From Tubiluchus corallicola (Eukaryota; Priapulida; Priapulimorpha; Priapulimorphida; Tubiluchidae): 64,000 nucleotides of DNA. The stretch covers positions 69,501 to 133,500 of the forward strand of contig JAQGDQ010000028.1 of the NCBI GenBank assembly GCA_030141605.1, given 5' to 3'. A program made the position numbers and the translations under genes. The notes beneath the pieces are model-generated. The model searched no databases. It was not told the DNA's origin and worked only from the letters and a program-made list of their open reading frames with translations. Shown one piece after another: positions 36,801 through 45,800 of this stretch (position 1 is the stretch's first letter; each line of letters starts with the position of its first letter).

Positions 36801-37245
36801 ACTGAGCGAGTGAGAATGTTCAAATATTCCAGCATATATTTTAACATGAACAGCGAGTGAGAATGTCTAGACATTCCAGCAAATATTCTAACATGTACAG
36901 CAAGTGACAATGTCTAGACATTTCAGCAAATATTCTAACATGAACAGCGAGTGAGAATGTTTAAGTATTCCGGCAAATATTCTAACATGAACAGCAAGTG
37001 AGAATGTCTAGACATTTCGGCAGATAGTCTAACATGAACAATTTTATTTTTAGGTTAGGACTTTGAAGGTTCAAATTTTACCAGAACATCACGGCGGTGA
37101 CGTCACATCAGGGAACAAACGGCGACTGTACCTGCTCTTAGTCATTGCCTTACTTCAGCCATTATTAATTCTATGGTTGACTAGCCGCCTGTACACTGCA
37201 AATCCCTTGGACGTCCGAGGAACAGCTACAGCTACTGCGCTGTAG
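24849..37245 (+). CDS. YIF1 family Golgi membrane protein, complete, eight exons
   Basis: YIF1 partners YIP1-type proteins in ER-Golgi vesicle transport and spans the Golgi membrane. Exons: 24849-24873, 31756-31869, 32780-33003, 33278-33382, 34362-34498, 35382-35537, 36167-36260 and 37054-37245. They give 1,047 bp and 348 aa, and every junction keeps phase. Human YIF1A/B are about 293-314 aa; the extra length is a Pro/Gln-rich N-terminus with YMPPGTA repeats. The diagnostic cores are [44 protein letters not shown] and GYKYVGMI. Five hydrophobic spans follow: [29 protein letters not shown], the GYKYVGMIVTMAG region, [16 protein letters not shown] and [18 protein letters not shown]. Introns are GT-AG except intron 3 (GC-AG). 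Intron 1 holds a young LTR retrotransposon in the same orientation. Confidence 0.96.
25071..25277 (+). repeat. 5' long terminal repeat (207 bp)
   Basis: By eye it is identical, base for base, to 30853-31059. It contains a polyadenylation signal AATAAA at 25205-25210. The repeat begins GCGCCAGTAT and ends TTAATGGCG, not TG...CA. A tRNA-type primer site follows at once. Confidence 0.9.
25278..25295 (+). other. putative primer-binding site
   Basis: TGGTGGCTGCCGGTGTGA starts directly at the end of the 5' repeat. Its complement ends in CCA like a tRNA 3' end, as expected for tRNA-primed minus-strand DNA synthesis. I cannot name the tRNA. Confidence 0.6.
25509..27911 (+). CDS. retrotransposon ORF1: gag, protease and N-terminal RT
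   Basis: 800 aa. Residues 1-240 are a gag-like region (opening [20 protein letters not shown]). A zinc-knuckle-like C271-C274-H284-C289 lies in a basic stretch; the spacing CX2CX9HX4C differs from the usual CX2CX4HX4C. An aspartic protease has DTGAET at 373-378. Reverse transcriptase begins near residue 660 and includes [12 protein letters not shown] (catalytic Asp at about 754). The frame stops at 27909-27911, just after the MGMPGSE segment, in the middle of the RT palm. The rest of RT continues in the -1 frame in ORF2. The stop and the next ATG overlap (TAATG), but the split falls inside a domain, so a one-base loss or sequence error is likelier than programmed coupling. Confidence 0.92.
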   Translation: MATTRAPKQWCLTKQETITSFEAWRQNLQYTLSLDQNFAEFLVEDATWHKKTNAAPLRGLQDDDENVPIANRRTAEQKTTHLDLMLGQIANYCPIISRNSIVKNSTSLTSIWQTIRQHFGFQTTGGHFLDFNNIHMQPDERPEDLFQRLNSFIEDNLLRAAGGIQHHGENPIRDEEITPTLENLIILTWLRLLHPGLPSFVKQKYGTELRSKTLASLKPEISLALDSLLEELQASANAKVLRTAFQQFPDYSKRKQPLIRKKQPRRSTKICPLCKQAGRAKFQHFLSTCQYLPEEDKEYFARARQTISFEEDYSQDSADSCHNIDTTEPDAGDDDECASHNLRCVSTAHRVCTKQSPHLKVFYKHHPIYITLDTGAETSMIKEAIAHLIGVPIQQTTQSALQADGVTPLDIIGETRITVTRNAHNLCLEALVVRNLDVDILAGTPFLIANDISVRPARKEVCIKGSDTAKYDIPLANTSKSSICYAHVLRAPSTPTMIWPGEYLELSLPSSVDPDSLLAIEPHTDYAKTTSLWPQPDIIEAVAGKIRIPNISSDPLTIPKHAHICKTYSVTSSKLTTNSQDSQNLPQAQMHNAKQNPPVRYSDAVTVDPDNILNPQSRANFKKLLQDYDGIFSPNISGYNGAAGKFASKVNMGPVQPPQRKGRVPQYSRDKLTELQAKFDELEAQGVVRRPEDVNVTVKYLNPSFLVKKRRGGHRLVTAFSDVGRYSKPQPSLMPDANTILQAIARWRYIIVSDLTDASYQIPLEHSSMKYCGIATPFRGIRVYTRCAMGMPGSETAQKN
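27911..30379 (+). CDS. retrotransposon ORF2: C-terminal RT, RNase H and integrase
   Basis: 822 aa. It opens in the middle of RT, with LADD at 17-20 in the place of the usual YxDD/FxDD box. RNase H follows with D169 (VTDGS), E212 and D239 (LTDSK). Integrase has a zinc domain H416-H421-C451-C454, then D483, D540 and E576, giving exactly 35 residues between the last two (DD35E). A small beta-rich domain ([18 protein letters not shown]) follows, then a Ser/Pro-rich basic tail (about 720-822). No envelope gene is seen. The ATG at 27911 is probably not a natural start, since it lies inside the RT domain. Otherwise the frame is intact over 2.4 kb. Confidence 0.92.
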   Translation: MCRILGDSLQDGFVSKLADDLYCGGDTPEELLDNWHRVLDALHKSNIHLSPTKTIICPKSTTILGWIWTQGNIAASPHRIATLSTCPAPDTVHGLRSFIGAYKVLGRVLPGCSLVLAPLEDAIAGLQSRDKLQWTDELHHHFAAAQKALSMHKSIILPVPSDQLWIVTDGSVTKRGIGATLYVTRNSKLFLAGFFSAKLRKHQVTWLPCEVEALCIAAAVKHFSPFIIQSTSHPCVLTDSKPCVQAIEKLCRGEFSASPRVTSFLSTVSRYQVTVRHLSGNANIPSDFASRNAPECNEPHCQICSFIIQTEDSVVRSASVQDIINCTAPLPFTTRSAWRDIQSGCPDLRRTHAHLRQGTRPSKKCTNIKDVKRYLNAATIAKDGLLVVHRHEPLHPSMELIVVPRSVLEGLLTALHIKLSHPTKHQLQLVTRRHFFALDMSKSINRVTDSCHMCSSLKKFPQSLISQSSDSPPNAVGLSFAADILKRHRQLILVVRETSTSYTNACIVPDERSDTFREALACLCLDLHPPDGPPAVVRVDPAPGFCALSNDSTLLQLGLSLEIGRIKNPNKNPVAERAIQELEEELLRHEPGGGPVSRLGLSMALARLNSRIRHGGLSSRELWTQRDQFSHDQLPISDRDTIISQHMQRQANHSHSESSKCPSRRNPNHSVINIGDLVYLYSDRDKSQARSRYLVTGIDGEWLFIKKFIGSQLRASSYNVKHSECYLVPTHTDHDKYPPPLLKHSFCEDDDDSEAVSAFPIPHQPLIPTTLSSPPSDSYTDKASAVPQQLFPTLDTSTEQSIPPATDYSHPKRSRRPPKKTC
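30380..30852 (+). other. retrotransposon 3' non-coding region
   Basis: 473 bp between the ORF2 stop and the 3' repeat, AT-rich, without an open frame of note. It ends in the purine tract. Confidence 0.7.
30831..30850 (+). other. polypurine tract
   Basis: AAGAAAAAGGAAAAGAGAAG is all purine and lies two bases before the 3' repeat, the expected place for the plus-strand primer. Confidence 0.8.
30853..31059 (+). repeat. 3' long terminal repeat (207 bp)
   Basis: Direct copy of 25071-25277 at an offset of 5,782 bp. AATAAA lies at 30987-30992. The base after it differs from that after the 5' copy, which fixes the right border at 31059 or a few bases inside. Confidence 0.9.
31060..31755 (+). other. 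rest of YIF1 intron 1
   Basis: AT-rich DNA with no supported feature. The real acceptor is at 31754-31755 (ATTATTTAG). Confidence 0.6.
31756..31869 (+). CDS. YIF1 exon 2
   Basis: Two bases complete the codon split by intron 1, then 37 codons follow, including a basic Lys/Gln/Arg stretch and the conserved LFEDTS. One base is left before donor GTAGGT. Confidence 0.92.
32780..33003 (+). CDS. YIF1 exon 3 (Pro-rich, GC donor)
   Basis: It encodes a Pro/Tyr/Met-rich segment with three YMPPG units (one extended), then [20 protein letters not shown] and YVTKN. The exon ends on a whole codon (AAT) followed by GCAAGT, a GC-AG intron donor. Homology (KN then ID) sets this border. Confidence 0.93.
33278..33382 (+). 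CDS. YIF1 exon 4
   Basis: 35 codons: [20 protein letters not shown] onwards to PYSHT. This is the most conserved cytosolic block of the family. Acceptor ATTGCAG, donor GTAAGT. Confidence 0.95.
33945..34157 (+). pseudogene. probable LINE RT C-terminal remnant
   Basis: The plus-strand frame holds [21 protein letters not shown] followed by WRHISKNYF. This matches the pattern that ends many LINE reverse transcriptases (hWNSLP..hR.A.S...FK..L..HL). It is short, decayed and lies in YIF1 intron 4. Confidence 0.5.
34362..34498 (+). CDS. YIF1 exon 5
   Basis: [20 protein letters not shown] then PDLYIP and the first membrane span, ending IGSQD plus two bases of an Arg codon. Acceptor TTATGCAG, donor GTAAAT. 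Confidence 0.95.
35382..35537 (+). CDS. YIF1 exon 6
   Basis: It completes the Arg codon, then [20 protein letters not shown], the second span and [18 protein letters not shown]. It ends with GG before donor GTAAGT. Confidence 0.95.
35785..35892 (+). mobile_element. possible tRNA-derived SINE fragment
   Basis: AAGTCAGTCATGGCACTGGACTTGTAAACC resembles a tRNA D-arm and anticodon arm; in shorter words, the GGCACTGGACTTGTAA core is typical. ATTCAAATACC downstream resembles a B box. It lies in YIF1 intron 6. Confidence 0.4.
36167..36260 (+). CDS. YIF1 exon 7
   Basis: One base completes Gly, then 31 codons: [20 protein letters not shown] onwards to LVFFL. The donor GTGAGT follows a whole codon. 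Read-through of this donor would add VSCFVASRF and truncate the protein. Confidence 0.94.
36805..37039 (+). repeat. 47-bp minisatellite, five copies
   Basis: The word AGCGAGTGAGAATG (or AGCAAGTGA.AATG) recurs at 36805, 36852, 36899, 36946 and 36993, an exact 47-base period. Units contain TCTAGACATT.C.GCAAATATTCTAACATGAAC. The array ends 14 bases before YIF1 exon 8. Confidence 0.9.
37054..37245 (+). CDS. YIF1 exon 8 (stop)
   Basis: [20 protein letters not shown], a basic loop, the last span [20 protein letters not shown] and a short tail to TAG at 37243-37245. The acceptor is TTTTATTTTTAG. Confidence 0.95.
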   Translation, partial: VRTLKVQILPEHHGGDVTSGNKRRLYLLLVIALLQPLLILWLTSRLYTANPLDVRGTATATAL

Positions 37246-37368
37246 TGATAAACCTTATATTCATGTCACATGTCTCGAGTAGAAACATACATAAACTATT
37301 ATAGCAAATTTTGCTGTCAAACTACTGTCTCATTTAAACACAATTTTGTTGTTAGTTTTCTTGGTAAT

Positions 37369-37374
37369 AATAAA
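37369..37374 (+). terminator. YIF1 polyadenylation signal
   Basis: AATAAA lies 124 bases after the stop, the first such hexamer downstream, giving a short 3' UTR. Confidence 0.6.
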
Positions 37375-39711
37375 GAACTGTGTAATATGTCATGCATGTA
37401 TATTTTGATACTTACCGGTGGTGATGCAGTAATAGCTTAAAAATTGAGAAGCTTATAAGAAAGCAAGTTTGTTATTTATGTTTAGCCCTTTTGTGCAATG
37501 ATATCGCAGCTTAGATTTCAAATATTATATTAATCTTCAAAAGCTAACCGTTTGCGATACCTGTTTCAGATTTAGGAACAAAACTCAAGTTCCTGTGATG
37601 AGTTAATAAAATCACGTCTGCTTAAGTCACACCTCTGGGAGACCAGATAATGAATTAAGTGAAAATTGGCTTTGTGACTGTATGTACACGCATCAGAGTA
37701 ATTCAGCGCTTGATATTTGATTAGTTAACAGGAAATTGAAGTTTGTCAACTAGGTGTGAAGTCTGATTTCACTGTATTTTCTGCTTGTGAAAGATTTGCG
37801 AGAATTCGTATTGAAGTCATTCACCTACATTTCGATGTTCTATAAAACGACTTTAGCAATGTTTTAGTTTCCGTACAAAAATATTAATTGTATTAAGCTA
37901 TATATATATGGGAAGGATTGATTTTTATGTACCATTTAGACTAACAAGTGACATCACTTTTACTCTTTGTGTATCATTCTTGTTGATTCTTTGCCATTGC
38001 CAGTTCTTTGCGTTTTCTGAAAATGTTTTTTGAGTACCGACGGAGTTGTTCTAACAGTCTTAATCTAATCTGCCAACTTATCACTTCTTGTTAAAATTGT
38101 CTTTTCACTATTATCTTTTCTTGATAATGCTAGCTGCCCTTTTATTATTATAAAGCTATTAGGCTGTAAAAAAAATCATTTCTTATTGTGTTGCAAGCGC
38201 AAAGATTAATTTCTGGCAAAATAGATGCAGACAATCTGTAGTATGGAACATGGAAACCTCAGGGAAATGGAACTCCATTTTGAATTAATGTAATGTAAAA
38301 TGATAAACCAACAAATTGAGAATCACGATTTCGATTTTCAGTGCCCACAAAGTGCGAACATTTATGTGACTTCAAATGGTACCTACTTTATGTAAATCAT
38401 TTGTACATACCGCCTTTACTTTGTTTTTGCGTCGCAAGGTGGCAGTATGAGTTGTATAAACCATAAACTTTGGCAGAGACTAAAATGTTTTTGAAAACTT
38501 ATCAGTTGGTGCAACTAGGTGGAAGGTGGTGGTACATACTAGTAGAATGGAAAAATTCATTAAAATATTTGACTTTAAAATGAATATTCTTTTCTAGTCT
38601 ATTTTACATATAATGTAAATAATTTTAAAATTGGTTTAAATGCCTGACATTAAGGATAAATAACAGTGTTGCTTTGTGACAAACAACAATATCAGCAATT
38701 GTTCATCCTTAATAACTTGCTCCCTTTTCAACATATTAATGTAATATACAGGATCAATGTCTTGGGACTGAAGAAAATATAAAAGCCTTCTGCTTTCTGC
38801 TGCTTTGTAATATACCTTGCGCATAAGATTATTATAAGAGGGTGTTAACATCTTTACGTTTATAAAAGAGCTGTAGATTTTGGTTGTATTTAAGTAAATC
38901 TTAATTATAAGTAATATAAATAAAGGAAATAGTCTCTAACGTCTTTGTTAAGTTTTTTTGCAGTGGAATTTGTTTGCTTCTTATTTCACACTTCTAGTTC
39001 TTACAGTGCAGTTGCTTTAAACTGAGCTCTAGCTACTGTTTGTTCAGGTATAATTTTAGTGGCTGGCAAATGTCAGCTTTGCATGGCATGGTGGCATCTA
39101 TTGACGTGAAAGAGTTAAATATCACAAACTAGTGGCTCTTATGAAGAGAATTTAAGATTGTACCGGAAGCACGCCAATTCTGACAAAATAAGGAAAACAA
39201 ATAAGAATATTAATTTTATTTCTATTATTGTTATCCAAATTGTTTGAATTACACAAATAAAACAATGCATTTGAGGCAATATTTTGTAGTGGAACTGTAT
39301 ATGTTTCTGTTAATTGTACTTAAATTTTATAGGACATGTTAAATCAATTTTATGATTATGCATTATTACCAGAGCCGCGTGTTATAATACAAAAGAGCAT
39401 CAATAATAACACCGTAATTTCTGTAACTCCTAAAGTAATTTCTGAAATATTTAAATAATTTCAGCAAAAAAAGTAATTATTATTTACATCCTAAATTTAT
39501 TTGTGAAATATTTAAATTATTTCAATTTAAAAAGCAGTTATTTACACAAAGAGCTATTATTTAATTTACTGTTGGTCCTGTTGTTTCCCAGTTCTTTAGG
39601 TATGCGAGAGTCGAAGATTCTGTTAAGGAAGCGCTACCCCTGCGTGTGTAGTGGAACTTCCCACTGTGCTCTGTCACTGCGCATGCGTAGAGGAGTAAAG
39701 AAGAAAACACC
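37375..39711. other. intergenic region YIF1-PACS
   Basis: AT-rich, no supported gene. The last ~120 bases before the PACS start are more GC-rich and probably promoter/5' UTR. Confidence 0.6.
39678..39687 (+). promoter_or_regulatory. NRF-1-like site in PACS promoter/5' UTR
   Basis: TGCGCATGCG, a core of the palindromic NRF-1 motif, lies 24 bases before the PACS start codon in the only CpG-richer patch of the region. Confidence 0.4.
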
Positions 39712-39821
39712 ATGGCTGATCGGATGGGAACGAAACCGACGATGGGGGTTAATAAACCCGTTCCAATGAAGCTTTTTGCGACATGGGAGATTGATAGAAG
39801 TGCTCCAAGCTGTATACCAAG
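39712..39821 (+). CDS. PACS exon 1
   Basis: The ATG is in a good context (CACCATGG). 36 codons plus two bases: [20 protein letters not shown] then [16 protein letters not shown]. Donor GTATAG. Confidence 0.92.
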
Positions 39822-42800
39822 GTATAGTTACCTTAAATATGGAATTTTGTCATTATTTTATGTCATATGAGAAAGTTATTCAAGAAATAGTGAGGAAGAT
39901 TTGCTTGCTGCATGTTATAGCATACACACACTAAACGTTGTACAATCTTGTTGCTTACTGTACTATCCCTACAGTATCCGATTTTATTCGACTTGATCCA
40001 TTCTAATGAAATTGTTTTCATGTACATACAAAAAACTAGGGGGAGGGGAGTTTAAATCATTAGTACTAATATTACAGTTATAAAAATTTCTATAAGTATA
40101 ACTGTCGAGTGGCGGGAGTATATGTTTCACAGACTCAGTATCACGCACACAGTATAGCCTTGGATGTGCTCATTTATATAATTCCTTTTATTTAAATTTA
40201 TTTCAGGAGTCGCTATAATGTCCAAGGTATATTTATAGAAATATATGACAATAACATATAACTAATAAGTAATGGCTAATAATAATGTTGTGCCACTAAA
40301 TATTTATGTGGAACACAATAATTAATATTGTCCCAGTATTGTACTTCGGATGGAGCGCAAGTCAGACTTTGATAAAAAGTCACTTTAAAGCTAATACTCC
40401 TGGTGCATGTAATGCTTGTGGTGATGTACATTTACAGTAATTTGTATTCAAACGTGGAAAATGTTTCCATATGTACATAAGGTGCACTGCTCGTCATCTG
40501 AAATCCAATCAACAGGACACACAACAATATGCAGACCAGAAGGTGCCATTACCTAGTGATTTAACACTTTTATGTTAGCATACTTTTTTATAAAGGAGCT
40601 TTCTCCCAAACTGAAATAATGTATTAACATACTGTTTAAAGAAGTTTGCTTTTTGATATTTATTGCATTTGACTTGGTAAAAGCTTTATGTTACGATAAA
40701 ATTAATCTTTTCATAAAAATCCTCATGCTTTTTCAGTTAAGTATCAAACATCTGACCTGCTTTTTTTACTAGTATGTAGTTTACATAGACTATGCTTTTT
40801 GTAAGCTTCTTGCTTGATTTCATTACTAACCTAACACAAAAAGTGACTTTATACATTTTCAAATTACCATTGTACCGTAACTAGTAACATGCACCTCATG
40901 CTTTTTTAGTTAAGGGTCAAACAATGAACCTGCTTTATTACTAGTATGCAGTTTACATAGAATATGCCTTTTGTCAGCTTCTTGCTTGATTTGATTACTA
41001 AGCTAGCACAAAAAGTGACTTTGTACGTTTTTAAATTACCATTGTACCATAAATAGTAACGTGCACATGTGCATTTAATCATTTTCGATGTATTAACACT
41101 GTGTCTGCAGTGTGTGGATTGGCTAGCCCAGTATTAAGTTAAACATACATAATGATTTGGAAAAAAAATTGTAAAAACACTTTGTTGCAGAGAGGTGCAG
41201 TTTTTGTGTATAGCTCTATAGTTACAGCCTGAATATGTATAAAGCTGTCTGAAAATTTGGTTGCAAGTGAAACTCTTAAGCTTTACAGTATTCATTATCA
41301 GGAATTGGTAAAGTTCTTATTTCACGCAATGCAGTTTTAGAATATTTTGTGATAAAACACTCTGGAATGCCCTTGCACAAGTTTTCAAAGAACTGATTGG
41401 TCTTAGTGACCTGAATTGGGCTGATTCAAATTACTTGCAAGATTATAAGTAACATCTATAACCGGACACATAGTTATGGTAAGAGATGTCTGAATTTGAA
41501 TAAGAGATCCCAGTAAAGTGGCATTTACCAGACATCTGGAATACCTTATAAATTCATTATCCACCTGCGGCATAGCTGCGCATAAAAAATTAATAGGAAA
41601 TAGCTGCCGAAAAAGTAACACATAATGCAAATCTGATAAACAGGTGCATTGAAAACAATTTTTTCTATTCCACTTCGGCATAATGCATACACATTCCGGA
41701 AGTCTAGTAAATGCCACTTTAGTCTGGACACTGTGGTCTTCTATGTAAGCTATAATAAAATCAGTTCACCTCATATTTGACGAACCATGTCAAACATTGC
41801 CAGGCTTTCCTGTCAAATAATGCTGTGCACTTAAATTAATACTGGACTAGCCAATCTAGCCATGCACTGCAGACATGGTGTTAATAAATGGAAACTGATT
41901 TGATGCGTCCCTATCTCATATATAATTTGCGCGTGTGGCATGCAGGCTTTGTGTTTGTCATGGTGTCTGCATTACTTGATGAATATGATCGCATATTGGC
42001 AATCAATATTCCAGTGCTTCTGCAATGCTATGGTCGTTGATCCCAGGATCATACTTTTTACAATGGCAAAAGAATTAATCCTGGATTGTCTAGGCTTCTC
42101 TTAGCAGTTAAAATGTCATTGAAATTTAGATTGGAAATCTAGCTATGAAATGCGTACGAATCTCTTTAACTTAGACCTAGCAAACACACATAATGCACTG
42201 TGACACAAAAATGTCTTTTTTCACCAATTTTGACTCTGCCAGGTCTGCATAACTATCCTTTCATCAATACAAATGAGGCCAACCTTCATTTCTGCACCTC
42301 TTTGAAGAAACATTAACAGTCAGTCCAACGTGATGATATGATGATTTGTAGGTCTGCTGGATAACCTCAAAAAACACAACTGACATCCACTGAACAAGTC
42401 TCTTTGGCACTACGTGTCAATGACTTTCATTAGTGCCTACAAGCACTTACGACCCCAACGCCTGCAACGTCGGAAGCCCACAACAAGGTGTTAGTGCTGA
42501 TATTCCCAGCGCCAAGAAATGTCAGATATGCGCTAGAGGTGCTAAAAACTAACTTGCTGTGTCTAAGCACATAGAGTACTCGTAGTCTTGATTTTAAAGT
42601 ACTAATTGACTTGAGTGTGACAAATAAAAATTATAATTGTCTAACACAAAAGTGAGATTCTATCAGTTTTGTTTATTTTGTCAGTAATTCGGGCAGAAAA
42701 ACTTCATTGTCATCATGAATCAGAAACTTGATAAAATCGTGTAGAACAAAGTCTGTCATAAGCATCATAAGCAAAAAAAGTGACAGCTGCGTGTGACTTC

Positions 42801-45800
42801 GCACTTACTCAACTGGGTAACCCATGATGCAGCTCACCTTTCGACTAGTGAATTCATGCTAAATCAGTTCCTGATTAGTCATAAAGTAGAGTTTATTACT
42901 GAATTCTTTGGTACTCCGTGAAATGAAATCCCATACGAAAAACAATTGGGATTTATTATACTGACTTTCTTTTTAATGAATTGTTTTTCCGTTGATTTTC
43001 ATTGAGCTTTTCAATGCATGGAAGATTACTGCTATTGCTAGTTGCTGATTGGTAGTCTATAAACATGCGGCCAAGCCTCACCTGGGTTTGCGATTACTTT
43101 TTGACTGTTGAATAAAGACGAGAGCCGGTTTTCTGTTATTCTTCTCGCCAGAGCATAATATTGGTGATCTAGTCTAAACATCCGTGTGCACTTTCCTAGT
43201 TGTGCTGTACAATATCATTAGGAAAATCCATCTTTTCGTGTCATCAAATGATCTGCAATTTCTGATAAATCGTTTGGACAATACACGGATACATGCCTCG
43301 CATTTATATATACCGATCCGTTAGTGGAAATAGGGGAAACTGAGACAATGAGTAGAAGAGAAGACGGAAGAGGTATAACAATGAATGAATGGGCGAAAAA
43401 AGAGACGAGAAATAGGGATGTGAAAAAAGAATGAGATAGAGAGGGGGAAGGAGAAAGGGGAAAGTGTGGAAAAATAATGAAAAGGAGAGAATGTATTATA
43501 GAAAATAAGAAGTCAGTCAGCCCTGTGACAAGGAGGGAAAGAGAGAGCACATGCCGAAAGAGAGTGGCATATTTTGACGAGAAACAGAGTGGCAGTCTCT
43601 AAAATGGTTTCCTCTGTTCGTTCTGTGTTCCTTTAGTTTGCCTTTCTATTTATTGGGAACGGTCCAGTAAAGTTGCGGCCAAGATATCTTTTCAAGGCCA
43701 TTCGGTAGCCCCTGATGCGACTAACACCCGAGATTACTACAAAGAAGCTCTCGTACTATTCTGGCCGACCATATTTACTACAACGCTACATACTTGGAAT
43801 ACCAATGTAAAACGCCTGTCGTGTTTTTTGTGCGATTTTATGACTCAGTTCAGTCTACAACAGGAATTCTCAGTGCTTTCCTACGGTCAAAATACAACTA
43901 ACGAAGCTTAAATGAGAATTACGAACTTCTGCCTGTTTGTTCACGGATTATAATTTGTGTGTAATAAGCCTGCTGCAGAGTCAGACCGATACGTTTGAGT
44001 TCGAGTCAAAACACCTAAAAACTTCTTTAATCTCAAACTATAATGAAGCACCTTTCGGATCTTGTACCTTCCCTTCTATTCCGTTTGATTCAATTTTCTA
44101 TCCTTCGGTCTGTTTAGTATTCTAAATAATGAATATATTCTATTTAATAATCTAAATAACAATAACAAACTATAACTGCAATAACAACTATAATTACGTT
44201 ATTCCTTTCTGTTACTTTCATTACCATGCATCAGGCAGGGCAACAACGTATTCCAGTTTTATGGTCTTTGGTAATACCCAAAATGCGGTATTGAACCCAC
44301 AACGTCTCTAGCTGACGGAAGCAGATACGTTGTGCCTGGTATAACTAACCAGGAGTTCTTTTCAACTTCGTAGTCGTTTAGGATTTTCCGGCTCCCAGGC
44401 AGATAAGCAGTAATTTACCGTGAGCATGAGAAAGTGCATAGCTTAGGTATTTTGCCAGCTCCTGAAATTCCCGTGATATCATTTGTTTGTCATCGCATTC
44501 TCAGAACCCGCGTTTTCAGTAAGCAAAATCCGTACCATAACATTGTTTTGCCAGCTTGAAGCCACTAATTTTATGCAACTATTGCACTAAGCATGCTCAG
44601 CCGAACTTGAATAACAACAAAGTTGTAAATCATCGCGTCAGATATCTGCATCTGGGTTTCCAAATGCAAAATTTTAAGAAATTTAAGCAGGGTGCTCATT
44701 TGCTCTGCAAAACTGCTAAGGCAGTGGTAAATTCCTCAGTACATGTACTAGATTTCGTGTGTGTTTTTATTGATCAATTCAGTGCATGTCGACTAGCTTT
44801 ATGTAAATTTGAGGCCTTAGAAACACTGTTTTGCTATGAACTTTCAGAAAACACGTATTAATTTCGATGCTACACTGCATATATATTTATAAGGCTTCCT
44901 ATATTTCTATGGCTTCATACATTCGTAGGACTTCTTGAAGGTGAATATCCTCGCTGTTATACAGTATAGCTAAGAATAGGAATCCTAATAAGGATGATGC
45001 AGTCTTAACAAGAATTCTAAATGATATAAGGTTATTCGCATGCGTTCGCAAGGGAAATCTACAAATCTTTTCGTTTACTCAGTTTTAACCATTTTTTCGG
45101 AGAAGGATATTTTATTCTTGCTGAGAAAGATGTTACTGGTTGCAACTTACCTGGTTGCATGCCCTCTTCATGGTCATTTGTTTGCTCGGAGTAAATATGC
45201 ATTCAGAAGTAACTCTTGCCGCTTTGGTAAGTGTAGTAAATGTAAATGCAAATTTTGGGAGTCTTAGCTTACTGTACTGCATATTCATAAAATGATAATT
45301 TTCCTAAAAAATTATTTACGTAAATATTTTACCTTCCTTCCGTATTGAAACTAGTTTTATAGGAGAGCAAGTACATTGTAGTAGTAAGACCGTGATATTG
45401 CAAAGCCAGTTTCCTGAGCAAATTAGTGACGTTACAAGGCAGTATTGGTTTTTCTTGGGTTTTGATTTTAGTCTCAGACCTTATACTAAAACTGTTGTCC
45501 AATGTATTTACATTGCACACCAAGACCACTGACAAAGCTCTATTGTACATTGCCAAATGCCAATAATATCGCCATCGGGTTGAGTTGAACTGAAAGAGAG
45601 ATGCGTTAATCCAACAGCGATAATACCGTGTCTGGTTCTTCTACTGATTTATTTTGTTCCCGCATTTTATGTTCACGATTTAAGTTTTTATATTTTATAT
45701 TTAATAATAATTTATCTGGCGATTTAACTCTTACTTTACTGTTTACACAAAAAAATAATCCATTGACAACGCTACACAACTTTGAATAATTTATCTACAA

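Noticed and set aside
43218-43550. 110-aa minus-strand frame with signal-like Leu/Ser/Phe repeats
   Set aside because: Shadow of a purine-rich tract; no conserved motif.
44556-44861. 101-aa open frame in PACS intron 1
   Set aside because: Contains several Cys but no family pattern, no splice partner and no coding bias I can see.
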